64,000 nt of DNA from Schistocephalus solidus. Its lineage: Eukaryota; Platyhelminthes; Cestoda; Diphyllobothriidea; Diphyllobothriidae. The notes below the pieces were generated by a model. It made no database searches and was not told the DNA's origin. It saw only the letters and a program-made list of their open reading frames with translations. A program made the position numbers and the translations under genes. Where the stretch lies: contig WEDG01000230.1 in the NCBI GenBank assembly GCA_017591395.1, positions 62,001 to 126,000 on the forward strand, in the 5' to 3' direction. The first letter of the stretch is position 1. The number at the start of each line of letters is the position of its first letter. Of the stretch, positions 10,600-23,032 are shown piece after piece.

Positions 10600-11430
10600 T
10601 TCCTTCAGACTGGCTGCTAAGACTGCTAATGACTACTTACATATTATGAATATTTTTCGTTTATTTTTTATGCCTTTGCAAATTCAAAAGCATTTTATAG
10701 AAAAGCTGCACTAAAATGTTCTGTCTTTTTTTGGTAGCAAATTACACCTTCCTTAAAATTTACGTTTAAAGAAACCGTGATTTTCGGTTTTAAATAATAA
10801 TAATAATAGGATTTTTAAGACCGTGAAGGGGTCATCCATAAGGCAATGTATCTGTATATTTATTAATCTTGTTTGTAAAGTATACTGCATGGTTCACCAC
10901 TGCAAAATTTGATGAGTGGTATAAGACACATCGTAATAGTGTGGAGAAATGTGTGACTTTCCTTACACCGAAAGCATGCTGCATGTAGTTTGGTAATCCA
11001 AAATGCAAGTGTGACGACGGGTCAGGATCAATATTATTCGACAATTGAAAATGTTTTTTTGGAAACCGAAGGATCCCCCTTCTTTGAGCATAAAATTAGA
11101 AGAAGACATGATATTCTACCAATCGTGTACAAGAAAGAATATTTTCGTATATGTTTCCCCTAAAATATTTTAAATTTATAAGGGCATTAATAATGAATAC
11201 GAAGAATAAATAATACTTGAATAACCACTTTTCACAGAGTTCAGTTTTCGCAGAGGACCGGAAAGTTCTTTTAAATGCAGGCATCTTGTCTCGACTGAAC
11301 TATCTTGGGATGATGATGTACGCTACAACGCTACTTTAGTAATATATGCGAATACAAAGCAATTTTTTGAATTTCGGTCAATATTTCTTGAGTTAACAAA
11401 TCTCCTGATTGTCTTCATGTAAATTAAGAA
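10600..11430. mobile_element. Diverged palindromic MITE-like element
   Basis: Positions 10840-11420 align in order with 15900-16442 (for example AATGCAAGTGTGACGACGGGTC against AATGCAAGTGTAGCGACAGGTC, and ACAAGAAAGAATATTTTCGT against GCAAGAAAGTATATTTTCGT). The left part, TTGGTAGCAAATTACACCTTCC near 10731, is the inverse of blocks in the right arm. It is AT-rich and non-coding. The ends are eroded. Confidence 0.55.
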
Positions 11431-11512
11431 AAGGTGATGTCTTACATTTATATCCTTGGTTGAAATCCGGGGGGGGGTCTCAAAATAATTTCCCCTTTCT
11501 TGCTGCTTTTAG

Positions 11513-11907
11513 GTCACCTTTCAACACTTCGTAGGCAGCTATCCCTGCCCCCTTCAGCCTACATTGTTCATCATTCGCATGACCTGCCTACCACTCCCAT
11601 CACCATCGGTGACAGTGTAGTCGCCACCAACGGCACGGGGAGCGATCGCGTCAGTGATGAGCGCTTTTACGATCCACCCCTCACGCCATCTAGCGCTTAT
11701 ACCCTTTTTGTCGTGGTTCAGTCGGTGGTGGAGGCCAGCGCCGAGACCTCCCCCACGCGGACCTTCTTCTTCAATACCCTACCACCGAGTACTTCTGCGC
11801 GAACGCAGGTCCTTGTGGCAGCTGTTCTGGCTCTCCTATTTGCCCTCACTATCTTCCTGGTGGCCTACTTCTTTTACCGACGGCGCAAACGTCAGGAAAG
11901 TAGTAAG
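11513..11907 (+). CDS. Receptor PTP exon: membrane-proximal region and transmembrane helix
   Basis: It opens after CTTTTAG in phase 1 and ends before GTTAGT in phase 0. The first 90 or so residues close the membrane-proximal fibronectin-like unit: DPPLTPSSAYTLFVVVQSV has the PL.P...Y...V pattern seen just before the membrane in type R2 receptors. Next comes a hydrophobic helix of about 23 residues (VLVAAVLALLFALTIFLVAY) followed by the stop-transfer cluster RRRKR. This fixes the topology: the upstream exons are extracellular and the downstream exons cytoplasmic. Confidence 0.9.
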
Positions 11908-12017
11908 GTTAGTAAACTTTTCACGACAGTCTGGTCCTCTTCCCTATGTGTGTATCTGTGTCGTTGGCGTAGGTGGCGCTTGCGTGGCGCGTCTATACTT
12001 TGAACACAGTGCGTTAG

Positions 12018-12056
12018 AGGGACGCTTGCGCAGCATCTATCGTATTTCCCTCATTT
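12018..12056 (-). repeat. Fragment of repeat family C
   Basis: The block ACGCTTGCGCAGCATCTATC is the inverse of GGTAGATGCTTCGCAAGT at about 53710. It is only about 40 bp long. Confidence 0.4.
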
Positions 12057-12514
12057 TCCGTTTGTCAAAAGAGGTCAAAGAGTTTGGGTTTGGATATAGT
12101 GGGTAGTCTAGCCTACAAGGCCCTCCTGCACGTGCCACAACACGGCTATCGATACCCAATCAACTAAATTAGAGTAAATATACACAACTTCATTGACATT
12201 GCTTTCACCCGCTGGCCACAACTCTTATCGGTAAGTAATTTCCGTGCATACCACAGCACCTTCGAGCCCCAACTGTAATCTGGCCACCGGATGGTGCCAT
12301 ATCGCGCGAGTTGGCAAAGAATTCGACTGCTATCTCCCTCCTCCCAAACCATTTCTGTTCTATCCCGATGTGTTTGTGCCCCAACTATCGGAGCGTTTGA
12401 AGGCGGGGTTCATTGTTCCCCTCTTGAACGCTACCGAGTCCATCGCACCAAAGCTTCCTCCAATGTTCATTTCGTGTGTTATGGAATAAAAATCAGAACA
12501 GTTAACTTAAATAA
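12057..12514. other. Intron sequence, no feature assigned
   Basis: An open stretch at 12244-12489 has no recognisable domain and lacks phase-compatible splice borders, so it is not called as an exon. Confidence 0.4.
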
Positions 12515-12745
12515 CACTCACCGATCGCCAACGTAACTCAATCGTTCCGATCTGCCTTGAGACTCACTCTCGAGTCCCGCCAGCAGCCAAACAGCGATAA
12601 GTAGTAGGATAGGCAGGTTAGTATTGCCGGCAACGACAAGGGAGGCTGGAATGGTCATTTCTGGCTTATTAGCCGTCGTCAGCCAGTTTTACCCAACTGC
12701 AATTGGCGCACCACCCGCTGATCGAACAGCTGACCTCATCGATTA
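12515..12745 (-). mobile_element. tRNA-derived SINE, nearly full body, inverted
   Basis: In inverted order it shows the 3' end (CTCACCGATCGCCAACG), CTCTCGAGTCCCGCCAGCAG, GACAAGGGAGGCTGGAATGG, TTAGCCGTCGTCAGCCAG and an eroded head up to GACCTCATCGATTAAC. Confidence 0.8.
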
Positions 12746-13370
12746 ACTGACTATAGTTGGTGTGATTGTTCTCGTCTCAATACATGACTCATATTGATAC
12801 GTTTGGTCGTTTAGAGGCGTTATCCTCGAAGTCTTCGACAACTATGACGTGGCACCTATCCACACTTAATCTGCCGAGCCTCGAAAAATGACGGCAACTT
12901 GTGATTGCCCCTTAAAAAGCTTCTAATTAATTAATCACTTCTTGCACCATCTTTCCTGCGCGTCTGAATAGGCGATTGATTCGCTTTTAGTCAGAAATAC
13001 ATACTGTTCCGCATGTATGTATACGAGGCTTTTTCGACTAGTTTACTTTTGAGGATGACCCGATAAAAGAGATCTTATGGTACGTTCTCACATAAACTGT
13101 CATCCTGTTTTAATTTTATGGGGCCTGTTTATAAGCACTCCTCCTATTAGACGTGGCCTTGCGCTAAATGCCAAGGGAGGTCAGCTTTTGCCTTAATGTT
13201 AGAACTAGGTCTAAGGGTCTAGCGTTGGGGATGGGATTTTGGTCCATGTACTTCGCTTGGAACCTAGCGTCAGGTCATCTGCAGAACAAAGACCCCTTAT
13301 ACCCATGCTCAACCTCAGGTTTTATGTAAGCATGAGCTGATCCTGCACATATCGGTCCTCATTTGATCAT

Positions 13371-14190
13371 TCAGTTTTCGTGTGATGTTAAACAAACCCT
13401 TGCGGCATTGGGGCTGTAGGCCGGATGTGAAAGAACCTTGACCCTATCAAATTCTTTGAACTTGTTCTGCGTCTTTTTGCAGTGTGAAGTTTTAAAGAGC
13501 CTGTTTTCGACGAACCAATACCGGGTACTCCTCCTTAAGATTATCGTAGACTCGGCCAATTTGTTGGCAGTAGAAATCGGAGTTGACAGCATGATCATTC
13601 GCAAAAATTAAAAGTGAGGCCCACCTTCCAAATTCCATCAAACACAGATAATCAATTTCTTGCCGAAACGATCTTCACTCGAACTGATCGAGTAGCCTAA
13701 TCTCCTGGAATACATTTCTTTTGTCGGTTTTGATTGACGATATAAACCCATTTCTCATCAGATATCACAATGCGTTTCCAGAATCTATCTTTCAGCTGGT
13801 TTAGCAACAACTGGCAACACATTTCAACGCATTGATTGGCGTGCGCTTCAGTTAGCTCATGTGGGCCATGATGGGGCTTCTTATCCACAGAGACAAGGTA
13901 ATGCAAGTGTCTCAAGGCCGTTTTACGATCGGCTCCATACTACTCTCAAATCATGACTGTTTGATGACGGTCTATGTTCAAGAATAAAACGCAAGTCCTC
14001 ATTGCCCAATTCTGATGGTCGACAGGAACGTGGCTAGTCTTCCAAAGTGACGTCGCCAGAGTTAAAACGCTTTTACCAACGTGAAACAGATCTTCTTTGC
14101 AGCTTGCCTAGCCGAAAGTCTTTGTTTCCAGCAACAGTGAATCGGGATTCGCAGCTCATTTTTATTCAAAATATCTGAAATATAGGAGTA
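13371..14190 (-). pseudogene. mariner-type transposase remnant
   Basis: Minus-strand pieces in mariner order are visible. DRKTALRHLHYLVSVDKK (about 13880-13950) is the HTH/linker region. It is followed by HELTEAHANQC and RFWKRIVISDEKWVY, which matches the catalytic block around the second DDE/D acid, where TGDEKWI/VY is usual. Further on, in another frame, comes KVLSHPAYSPNAARV, where LPHPPYSPDLAP is usual. Frames shift and stops occur, so the copy is dead. Terminal inverted repeats were not identified; the borders are approximate. Confidence 0.8.
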
Positions 14191-15530
14191 AAGTTGAATT
14201 CGGAACATCCTGTCAATAAATTATAAGCTTCATAAAAAGTGTAATTATTTACAGAAACATCAAAAGCGCGCGTAAATACGGACGAAAAAAGGTGTAAATA
14301 TAAATAAAAACGTAAAAAAATCATGCAAAAATAATGTTCATTGAAAGTGCTGCAGACCTTCTACCCCACGCTAGCATTTCAAGTATAGCTAGTATCTATT
14401 TGGGCTCCCGGCCGGCTACCATCACCTCCTGTCACCACCAATACTTTCACCTTTTCACCAGCATTGCCACTTTGCAGATATATCTCTTACCCCAGGGCAT
14501 GCAAGTTCATCGACAATCGTTTATAAGCGCTTTGAGCTCATCTGTTTCATGATCATCGACCGATGGATCGTTGATCATTGGAGACCACGATTTTCTGTAA
14601 TCGCTGCAGGCTGCGCACTTGGCTGTACCCCCGGCAAGCATCCACTGAAATTAAGCAAAGATGAGGTCGAAACGGATGTCGACAGGTAGGCAGCTCTGCT
14701 TCGTCCCGTTCGCTTTTGTGACAGCCTCATTGCTTGATATCGAATCCTGATTGGTTCTTTTCCTAAACGTGACCTTTGCTGATTCGACACCGTGTCCGTA
14801 GGTTGTTCACAATGTTTTAAACGACATCTCATATAGTCCCACGAATTTACTCCCCAGTCGCAAAGGTGAGCCCATGTGCTATCCTTGAATCTCTGCTAAG
14901 TACGTTTGATGGTTTTGGTAGCCGCTCACACCCACGTCATGGCCCGTAGAAAAGGAGGCCCCTGATAGTTAGAGCGGAGGGGTATTCAGAGTTCAAACTT
15001 CAGTCGCGTCCAACAGAGCATCTGGGCGAGACCGCACTGCGCACGCGTCCGTCCGGCTGCGTGTTAGTGGGGGTACACGTTTGCGCACGGTGGGAAGCCC
15101 TGCACTAATACGCTCTTAATTGTCCTGAGCGATACGACCTTGGTAGATTCAATGGAAGCGCCAATCCAGTTGATCGGCATGGCTGTCATGTACATTAGAG
15201 CCGCATATACGATCGCGGTCATGGCCGGGAATCAAGCCGGTACTGTTAACTGTCAAGAATGAGAGCTGATTACGCTTTGTTTAGGTAACCGCTTTCAACC
15301 CCACCTCCAAGGCTACTAGGAGTCCGCCCCTTTATATAGCTGCTCACTGTCTGTCAAGTTCCATTGCTGTTATATGGCTATAAATCGCTCTTTGGCGCCA
15401 AGTCCAAACAGAGTGGGGAATTTCCGTTTTCCGATAGTCCAAAACGGCTAAAGCTCAGCTCGCTGGATAACGGTTCTATGGGGGAGTTTTGTGAGACCAG
15501 TCTCCTGTAGTTTCTAGGCTCTGATAGACT
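14191..15530. other. Intron sequence, no feature assigned
   Basis: Nothing recognisable was found on either strand. Confidence 0.4.
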
Positions 15531-16442
15531 TGCTATCTCATGAAATGATATCTCAAATTCTGAAGTATGTTTGCGATTTGAAACGATTAGTGAAGTAGGT
15601 CGTAACAGTAATGATCATGCAACATAGTCCAACAATGTCAGTTATGTCGAGATGCCGACTTTTGAACGAGCTTCGTCTCGTCCGCCTGCACAAACTTAAC
15701 TGCAATAAATCAGTGCTTAAGAAGTTTGAATTTTTCTCATTCACTATCGGTGCCCTTATAAAGTTAAATCAGTTTTTTTTGGAAAAAATGCTCGAAACCA
15801 TACTAACTTGTACGCACTTGACATCACATTGCGTCTTACTTAAAAGTCGCACTTGAAGAAAGGGTGACTTTCTGTTCGGAAAAAAGGTTTCTAATTATGA
15901 GTTTCTTAATGACTGCCAGATGTTAATTCATGGGGCAAATTTTATCAGCCCTATATGATGCCTTCTTATAAACGTGGAGAAATCTACGATTATCCTTAGA
16001 CTGAATGTATACGGCTTGTGGTTTGGAAACTCTGAATGCAAGTGTAGCGACAGGTCTGGCTCAAAATAATTCGAGAATCGAAAGTTTCTTTAAAACCGAA
16101 AGATACTCCTTCTGCAAGCATAACCTTTGAAGAAGGTGCAATTTACTGCCAAATGGGTGCAAGAAAGTATATTTTCGTGCATGTGTTCTACAAAATAGAT
16201 TTAAATTTATAAAGACACCGGTAGTGAATGAGAAAAATTTATACTGCTTAAGCAGTCAGTTTTTTACAGAATATAATTTGTGCACGCGGCCGATAAGAAG
16301 CTCTTTCAAAAGCCAGTATATTGGTGTGACTGAAATACCGTGGGATTATTTTGCATGGCCCTTAATATTACCAACCGATTGCAGTAATCTTTACGAACCA
16401 AAAACACATTTCAGAATTTCTGATATCATTTTATGAGATAGC
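15531..16442. mobile_element. Palindromic MITE-like element
   Basis: The left terminus GCTATCTCATGAAATGATATC (15532) is mirrored at the right terminus, GATATCATTTTATGAGATAGC (ending 16442). The arms are inverted copies of each other for about 350 bp: 15531-15880 against 16090-16442. For example, TTTCTCATTCACTATCGGTG on the left mirrors CACCGGTAGTGAATGAGAAA on the right. A loop of about 200 bp lies between. It is AT-rich and non-coding. The CTCATGAAAT motif at the end also occurs in the termini of the 1.9-kb elements at 17846 and 20614. Confidence 0.75.
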
Positions 16443-17393
16443 TGATCTGCTCTACTTCTCCGCCAAACCCTCCAGCAAACAATCTGTGTAGCGGGTGGGT
16501 CCTTATTGGGCGATCGACAATATTTTTCGTGCAGTGACGCTATGGCTTGTGATGTGAGCGATTTTCCGGGTCAATAGGTAGTCACACTAGACGGTGCTAC
16601 TGCTACGTGTTCCGCCGCTGCTTTTTCACCGGATTGAAATAAGGGCTTTTTCCCTAGCTGACCATCGTTAGGCTAACAGGTAATCCCGTCTTTCACTGCC
16701 TGCACATTGAAAAATGATCAGGACAGGCTTTTCTTGCATGGTTACTGGTCTACAACGGCCTCCAATTTTCTTATATCTCCTGCTTTGCTGCTAGCCCATA
16801 AAAACAGGTTCTGCGGTCTATTGAAGGTGAAAATTCTGGAGAGGAAGGTTTCTTATACGTGGATTAGCTTTTTTGTAGGGAAGCTTCGCTTAGCATCGAC
16901 ATCACTGTCCCCTCTAAACATCAAACGTGTACTGAAGTTCACTGGAGATTATTTTGAGGGGTAATGGGCTTGCACACAGCATGTAAGCTAGCCAGCTCTC
17001 CCTGACAGCCCACCCCACCTTGAAAATATAGGTTTCTTCCTTTGTCGGACGCCGCAACGTAAACAGGTCTTACGTACTCCTCGCAGCCATACACAAACGC
17101 TCGACGATAAGACACGTCTTCCATTGACCCCGATGAGAATCGTCTTTCTTACATGCACTTACATTTTTATCTTCTTTCCTAACCAACCTCGCGTCATCAT
17201 CACGCGCAGGTATGGCGCGAAAATCAGATACTGCCTTCTCTTCTGTAATTTGCCAACCACCCCGTTTTTACTTTATTTCATTCGACCGCTTCTTAAGTCG
17301 CTGGTCTGATCAGCTCCTCGTAGGGGATCTGATTTCCCTTGACCCGTTAAACGCATTGACATTTCGCCCTCCCTCCCTCCCCATTTGTCCAAG
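16443..17393. other. Intron sequence, no feature assigned
   Basis: Only a pyrimidine-rich stretch upstream of the acceptor at 17393 is notable. Confidence 0.4.
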
Positions 17394-17626
17394 GTCCTTA
17401 ACAATTACTTCAGTTTTCGGCCGAATCGCGATACAAAGGAGATATCTACTATAGAAGATGCTAAACTGGACGCACTACCGAAGTCTTACGCCGCCTGGAG
17501 TCTCCCCTCTGGCAAGCGGGATCCCCGGTTTCTAATCATTGACCCTATTAAGGGCCCCGACTCGACACTCCTAGGAACGAAAAGCATCGATGAGGTTGCA
17601 GCTTCATTCAAACGGGAATTTGACAG
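17394..17626 (+). CDS. Receptor PTP exon: juxtamembrane wedge
   Basis: Entry is phase 0 after a run of CCCTCC and TCCAAG; exit is before GTAAAC in phase 2. It encodes 77 residues between the membrane and D1, ending VAASFKREFD. The terminal helix with an F..EF pattern is what precedes the first phosphatase domain in receptor PTPs. With the next exon the junction reads REFD-S-LPTGR. No other domain is recognised. Confidence 0.8.
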
Positions 17627-17845
17627 GTAAACAAATTCTTACTGATAGGCTCAATTGAATGGTTTTATTTAGTTAGCTTGTATCCACTACCCCAAATGTA
17701 ACCTCATGAGATAGCACACCCTGGGGCGCATTTAAATTTCATTTTTACACGCAATGGCTACGTAAATACACCATAGTAGTCATTATTTATATCATAAACT
17801 ACATTTCTTGAAACGGCTCTGGTCGAAGGATACATCGGGCAGGCA

Positions 17846-19761
17846 CAGTAGATTGCCTAACTCGTGAAATGCCTATATCAGAATTTGAGGTATTAGGAGA
17901 GCAGGCACTTTAAGGTGTTATTTCTTTTTGTTTTATTAAATTGATGCACAAAAAGTTGTTTAATAATAAAGAGTTCACTTCAGATCGGTTTATTGATGGG
18001 AAAACGGGGCTACATGGGGCAAAATCCGACGTTTCTTGCTATCCAGGAATTTTTCAACGCTATTAAAAGTTACGGATTACAGCATTATGCTTTTGCGCGC
18101 AGAAATATGAATGAACATTAATAGAAGCCGGAAACCTTTGGAATATATCCCTTCGGAGAATGGAAAATTTCGTTTTGTTTTCACGAAAATCAGGTGAATG
18201 CAGGTTTAAGAGATCACATTATTTTCGGAAAAAGGATGGCAGATTTAGCCTTAAAAAAATAAGTTTTGCAAAGTTTTGACGGTTTGTACCAAAAAACGCT
18301 GCTATTAACTTTTGTGAATATACTTTGTTTTACCACACCGAGGATTAGGACCTAAAAAACGCATATATAGGTGTCGTGATAACACACCATCCCTTTTAGC
18401 TGTCACGGCTACGCGAAGCCTGTCAAATCAATTTTGGTCTGCAGTTGACTATAAAGGAATAAGGAAAGTTGAAACGGAAGGGGCAGAAGATTGATATTTT
18501 ATCGCAAAATCTGCGTATAAATTCGACCATACTCTTGTGCGTTGGAAATCTTAGAAGTAGACTGAGAAGTAAGCAAAGATATCGAAAAACGCTCCGATAG
18601 AAAGATTAAAGTGAGTTCTTTAATTTTCAACAGAAATTGTATCCCTACGTTTCAGCGAAGTCGAAATACCGGTCAAACGGTCCCAGTTTTTCCTTGACTT
18701 CACCCTGGAAAATCGTTAAGTACACAGGCATTCGATAGCAAAACATCTAATTAAAGGGACTTTTAAAAGAGGTAACTTATTATAGAAAGTGTCTTAACTG
18801 AGTATAGGCGTATATTTTCCCGAATTTTGTTGTGGACGTTCTTTTTTCACGACAGCGCGTTTTCATGTTTGAGTGAGTCTAAAAATATGACCAAGGCGGC
18901 CGTTTTCATTAGAAAGAATGCCCAAAATGTCACTTCTTCGGCAAATGATTTTAAGTAATATATTATTTAGAAGGGTTTAGCAAACACATTGAACGGAATG
19001 TACATTTATGGGCAGTCGACTGAAGACAATACAAATCGTAAAGAATTCACCCATTTTCAAAGATTATCTGAAAGTCATCGTAATAGAAAACCCGAAATAG
19101 TTATAAATAAATGTAACAATACAAAAGTAATCTTCATATATACAAAATGGTACGTTTACGATTGCACCTGACGATTCTATTTAATTTTATAAGCCAGTGA
19201 CTGGCCTGTGAACATGTGAGCTTATGAAATATTATATTCCTCTGACGTCCCTATCGGCGCACTCAAGCGAAAATCTACTTGCCTTGGTCAAACCCATCTA
19301 ATACAATGTACACACGGAAGAAAAAACTGCCGATTCTCGTGAAACGGTGTTGGAATATACACTTGCATTTTTAGGCAGCTTGATGATAGCCTTACTTTAC
19401 GTTGCGCTTAATCTAGCTGAATATGCATGTGAAAACGCTGAAGAAGACTATTTTCAAAGTAGTTCTACTTTTTCTGCTTTATTCACTCGTTTAATTGCAT
19501 GAACATGCTTCCTATACATTTAAACCTTCAGTTTACTCAACTAGATCGATTGTTCATCTTTTCATAATCCGAACCTTTTCTAAAAAAATTCTTATTTCTA
19601 GAGAATGTAATATAAATTTGTAAACCAAAATAAGCCTTATTTTTTTCTATCGATCGATTGTTTATTAATGTAAATTATGGTAGAGGCAGCGTGTAATGAT
19701 TTCGCGTAACGGGCCTTAACTCACGAAATCTTATGGAGTTCATGGGTTAGGACAGCTACCG
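17846..19761 (+). mobile_element. 1.9-kb TIR DNA transposon remnant, left copy
   Basis: It begins CAGTAGATTGCCTAACTCG and ends CATGGGTTAGGACAGCTACCG, followed by TA. The two ends are imperfect inverted repeats (CAGTAG..TGCCTAACTCATGAAAT against CAGTAGCTGTCCCAACTCATGAAAT, using the other copy as guide). The whole element is repeated in inverted orientation at 20614-22487. TA next to the ends is the signature of Tc1/mariner/pogo-like elements. It is AT-rich with no long open frame, so it is non-autonomous or decayed. Confidence 0.8.
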
Positions 19762-20613
19762 TACATCATTAGACCCGGAGAGTGTCCGATATGACTCAGG
19801 ACACACGCCTATTTCTGGCAGGAGAGATGTTTATTTTTAGTATAACTAACATCTCACTAACTTACAGGCAACCTATGATTCCATTTTCCCTACTTTTTCT
19901 TATTAAAACGTTAATATATAGATTTTTTGTCAAAAGGCAATATGGAGAAGACTACTGTGCATTTTTACGTTACAGATAAGCTTCCTGTATTGGTTTAAAA
20001 CATTTAATCTATGAAAATGAGCCGCCAGGGACAAATTTTGTAATTTTTGTCCGCAGTGTGTACCCGATTACATGAACTGGTTGAGGCAATAAGTAATGAA
20101 CCGTTTATGTCAGCTTAGTCTAGAGCTTCTCTGCATTACGCGTACTCTCAATTTTCTTGTGCCTTTTTCCCGAATGCAAAAAATTAACTTTTGCATGAAT
20201 TAGCACCGGCCGTTACGTGAGATTCCCCCCTGCGTTGAATGGCAGTCAAATCATTGGGAATTTTTAGTCTCTTGTATTTGAAACTCAACAAATAACTTGT
20301 AACATAAGAATGTTTCTGAAATATTATAATGTGTTTTACGCAGCCACTGCGCTTCAGCCCTTCAGTGAAGTATCGAAAACTTGAACAGAAGTAATTAATT
20401 AAGTTCAAAAGCAGATCAGTTTTACTGCCTTTTGTAATTTCCTGAAAAATATATGCGCGTACTTGGTGTAAAACTTTCGGAACAAAGCAGTTCTGTCTCG
20501 ATTCGGTAGTTTCTATTCATGTTTAAGCTGTAAACCATTCAGTATTTGTGAACCAGTTTTGATTTTTTCGTCTTTAGCATCGTGTAAGATTTATATTTCT
20601 TAGTGCATAAATA
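19762..20613. other. Spacer between inverted 1.9-kb elements
   Basis: This is AT-rich DNA of about 850 bp that is not part of either copy. Nothing else is recognised. Confidence 0.6.
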
Positions 20614-22487
20614 CAGTAGCTGTCCCAACTCATGAAATCTGATGGATTTCATGAGTTACGGCCCGTTATGCGAAATCAGCGCACGCTGCGTCCACCAGAT
20701 TTTTACATCAATAAAGAACCAATCGTTAGGAAAAATAAGACTTGTTGTGGTTTACAAATTAATATTACAATGTCTAGAAATACTAATTTTTTAGAAAAAT
20801 TGAAAATCGACCTAGTTGAGTAAACTGAAGTTTTAAATGAATAGGAGGCCTTGCCATGCAATTAAACAAGTGAATAAAGCAGAAAAGGTAGCGTTACTTT
20901 TGAAGATAAGTTTCTTTAGAGTTTTGAACATACATATTCCTCTAGATTAAGTGCAACGTAAAGTATGGCCGTCATCAAGCAGCCTAAAATGCAAGTGTAT
21001 ATTCTAACACCGTTTCACGAGAATTGACAGTTTTCTTCCGTGTGTACATTGTCTTAGATAAGTTTGACCAAGGCAAACAGATTTTCTCCTGATTGCGCCA
21101 GGAATATAATATTTTATAAGCTAACATGTTCACAGGCCAGCCACTGAAAAATAAATTTAAATATAATTGTCAGGTACAATCGTTAACGTACCGTTTTGTG
21201 TATATGAAGATGACTTTTGTATTGTTACATTTATTTATAACTATTTCGGGTTTTCTATTATGATGAGTTTCAGATCGTCTTTGAAAATGGGATGAACTCC
21301 TTACGATTTTCAGTGTCTTTAGTCGACTGCCTATGAATGTAGATTTCATTCGATGTGTTTGGTAAAACCTTCAAAATAAGATATTTCTTAAAAGCATTTA
21401 CCAAAGTAGTGACATTTTTGGGACATTCTTTATAACGCAGACGACCGTCTGGGTTATATTTGTAGACTCACTCAAACATGAAAACTCGCTTCTGTCAAAA
21501 ATGAACTTCCACAACAAAAATCCGGGAAAATATATGTCTGTAATTAGTTAAAAAAACCTTTTAATAATAAGTTATCTTTTTAAAAATTTCTTAAATTAGA
21601 TGTTTTGCCATCGAATGCTTGAGTACGTAACGTTTTTCCAGGATGAAGTCAAGGAAAAACTGGGACCATTTGACCGGTTTTTCGACTTCGCTGATAAGTA
21701 GGGATAAAATTTGTGTTGCAAATTAAAGAACTCACTTTTCTCTTTCAATTGGAGTGTTTTTGATATATTTGCTTACTTCTCAATCTTGTTTTAAGATTCA
21801 AAACGCAGAAGAGAAAGAGATCGAACATATACTAAGATTTTGCGATAAAATGTCTATTTCATGCCCCTTCCATTTCAAGTTTCCTTATTCATTTATAGTC
21901 AACTGCAGACCGAAATTGTCTTGGCAGGCTTCGCGTACGCCGTGACAGCGAAAAGTGGCGGTGTCCTCGCGTCTCGTATATATGAGCGTTATGTTCCTAA
22001 CTATCGGTGTGGTCAAACAAAGTACATTCACACAAGTTTATTACAACGGTTTTTGGTAAAAAACGTCATAACTTTACAAAACTTAATTTTTTAGGCTAAA
22101 TCTGCCATCCTTTTTCCGAAAACAATGTGATCTCTCAAACCTGAATTCACCTGATTTTCGTGAAAACAAAACAAAATTTTCCGTTCTTTGAAGGGATATT
22201 TTCCAAATTTTTCCGGTTTTTATTAATGCTCATTCATAGTACAAAAGCAAAATGTTTTGATCTGTTGCTTTCAATGGCGTAGGAAAACTCCTGGATGGCA
22301 AGAAACGTCGGATTTTGCCCCATGTAGCCCCGTTTACCCATCAATAAACCGATCTGAAGTGAACTCTTTATTATTAAACAGGTTTATGTGCATCAATTTA
22401 ATATAACAAACAGAACACCTTAAAATGCCTGCCCTGCTACTACCTCAAATTCTGATATAGGCATTTCATGAGCTAGGCAATCTACTG
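20614..22487 (-). mobile_element. 1.9-kb TIR DNA transposon remnant, right copy
   Basis: It is bounded by TA on both sides (20612-20613 and 22488-22489), with ends CAGTAGCTGTCCCAACTCATG and CATGAGCTAGGCAATCTACTG. It is the reverse complement of the left copy over its full length. For example, GAAACGTCGGATTTTGCCCC at about 22302 mirrors GGGGCAAAATCCGACGTTTC at about 18016. The inner end also carries a small palindrome, AACTCATGAAATC..GATTTCATGAGTT. Confidence 0.85.
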
Positions 22488-22489
22488 TA

Positions 22490-23032
22490 TGTACCAGAGG
22501 CTTCATAATAGTTCGAATCAATTCCTGCTAACTTCCTTCTTCAAGTAATGTAACTACAGTTTCTTCCGACTACGTTCACTGTCCGGTGCGGAGGCTTACA
22601 TGCGGCCATAGCGATTTTAGGCCTACACGAGACTAGCAACGGCGAAAATGCGTTAAACCGTTGCTTTTTCGCAAACACACTGTGCGAAAGAAGTGATCCG
22701 CATCGAAAATGAGGCTTTCTTCACCTTCTGAATACAGGCCTCAGGGACCGCCTGCTTTTGTGCCCCATCGTCTATCCCAGGTGATTTGAAATTAGTAGTT
22801 GCACCGATTTGCCCACTCAACCTATAATACCAGCTCCTGTTCGCTTTTCTGGCCTTCAAACGGCCAAGCCGTTGAGGATGCGAGCGCTATAAAGCGCCTG
22901 CCCTCCAGTAGTAGGCGTGCTGTTCCTCCCACCATTGACTTTTTCTTTCCGAATAGCCTGCCTTCCAGGTTCATCTTATTCTCTTAATCACTTTTTTCCC
23001 GGGGTGTTTTAACTGAATTATTTGCCTTATAG
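22490..23032. other. Intron sequence, no feature assigned
   Basis: The tail of the intron before the D1 exon. Nothing else is recognised. Confidence 0.4.

Noticed and set aside
12244..12489. Open frame of 81 codons within the intron after the transmembrane exon
   Set aside because: No domain, and the transmembrane exon (phase 0) joins the 17394 exon (phase 0) without it.
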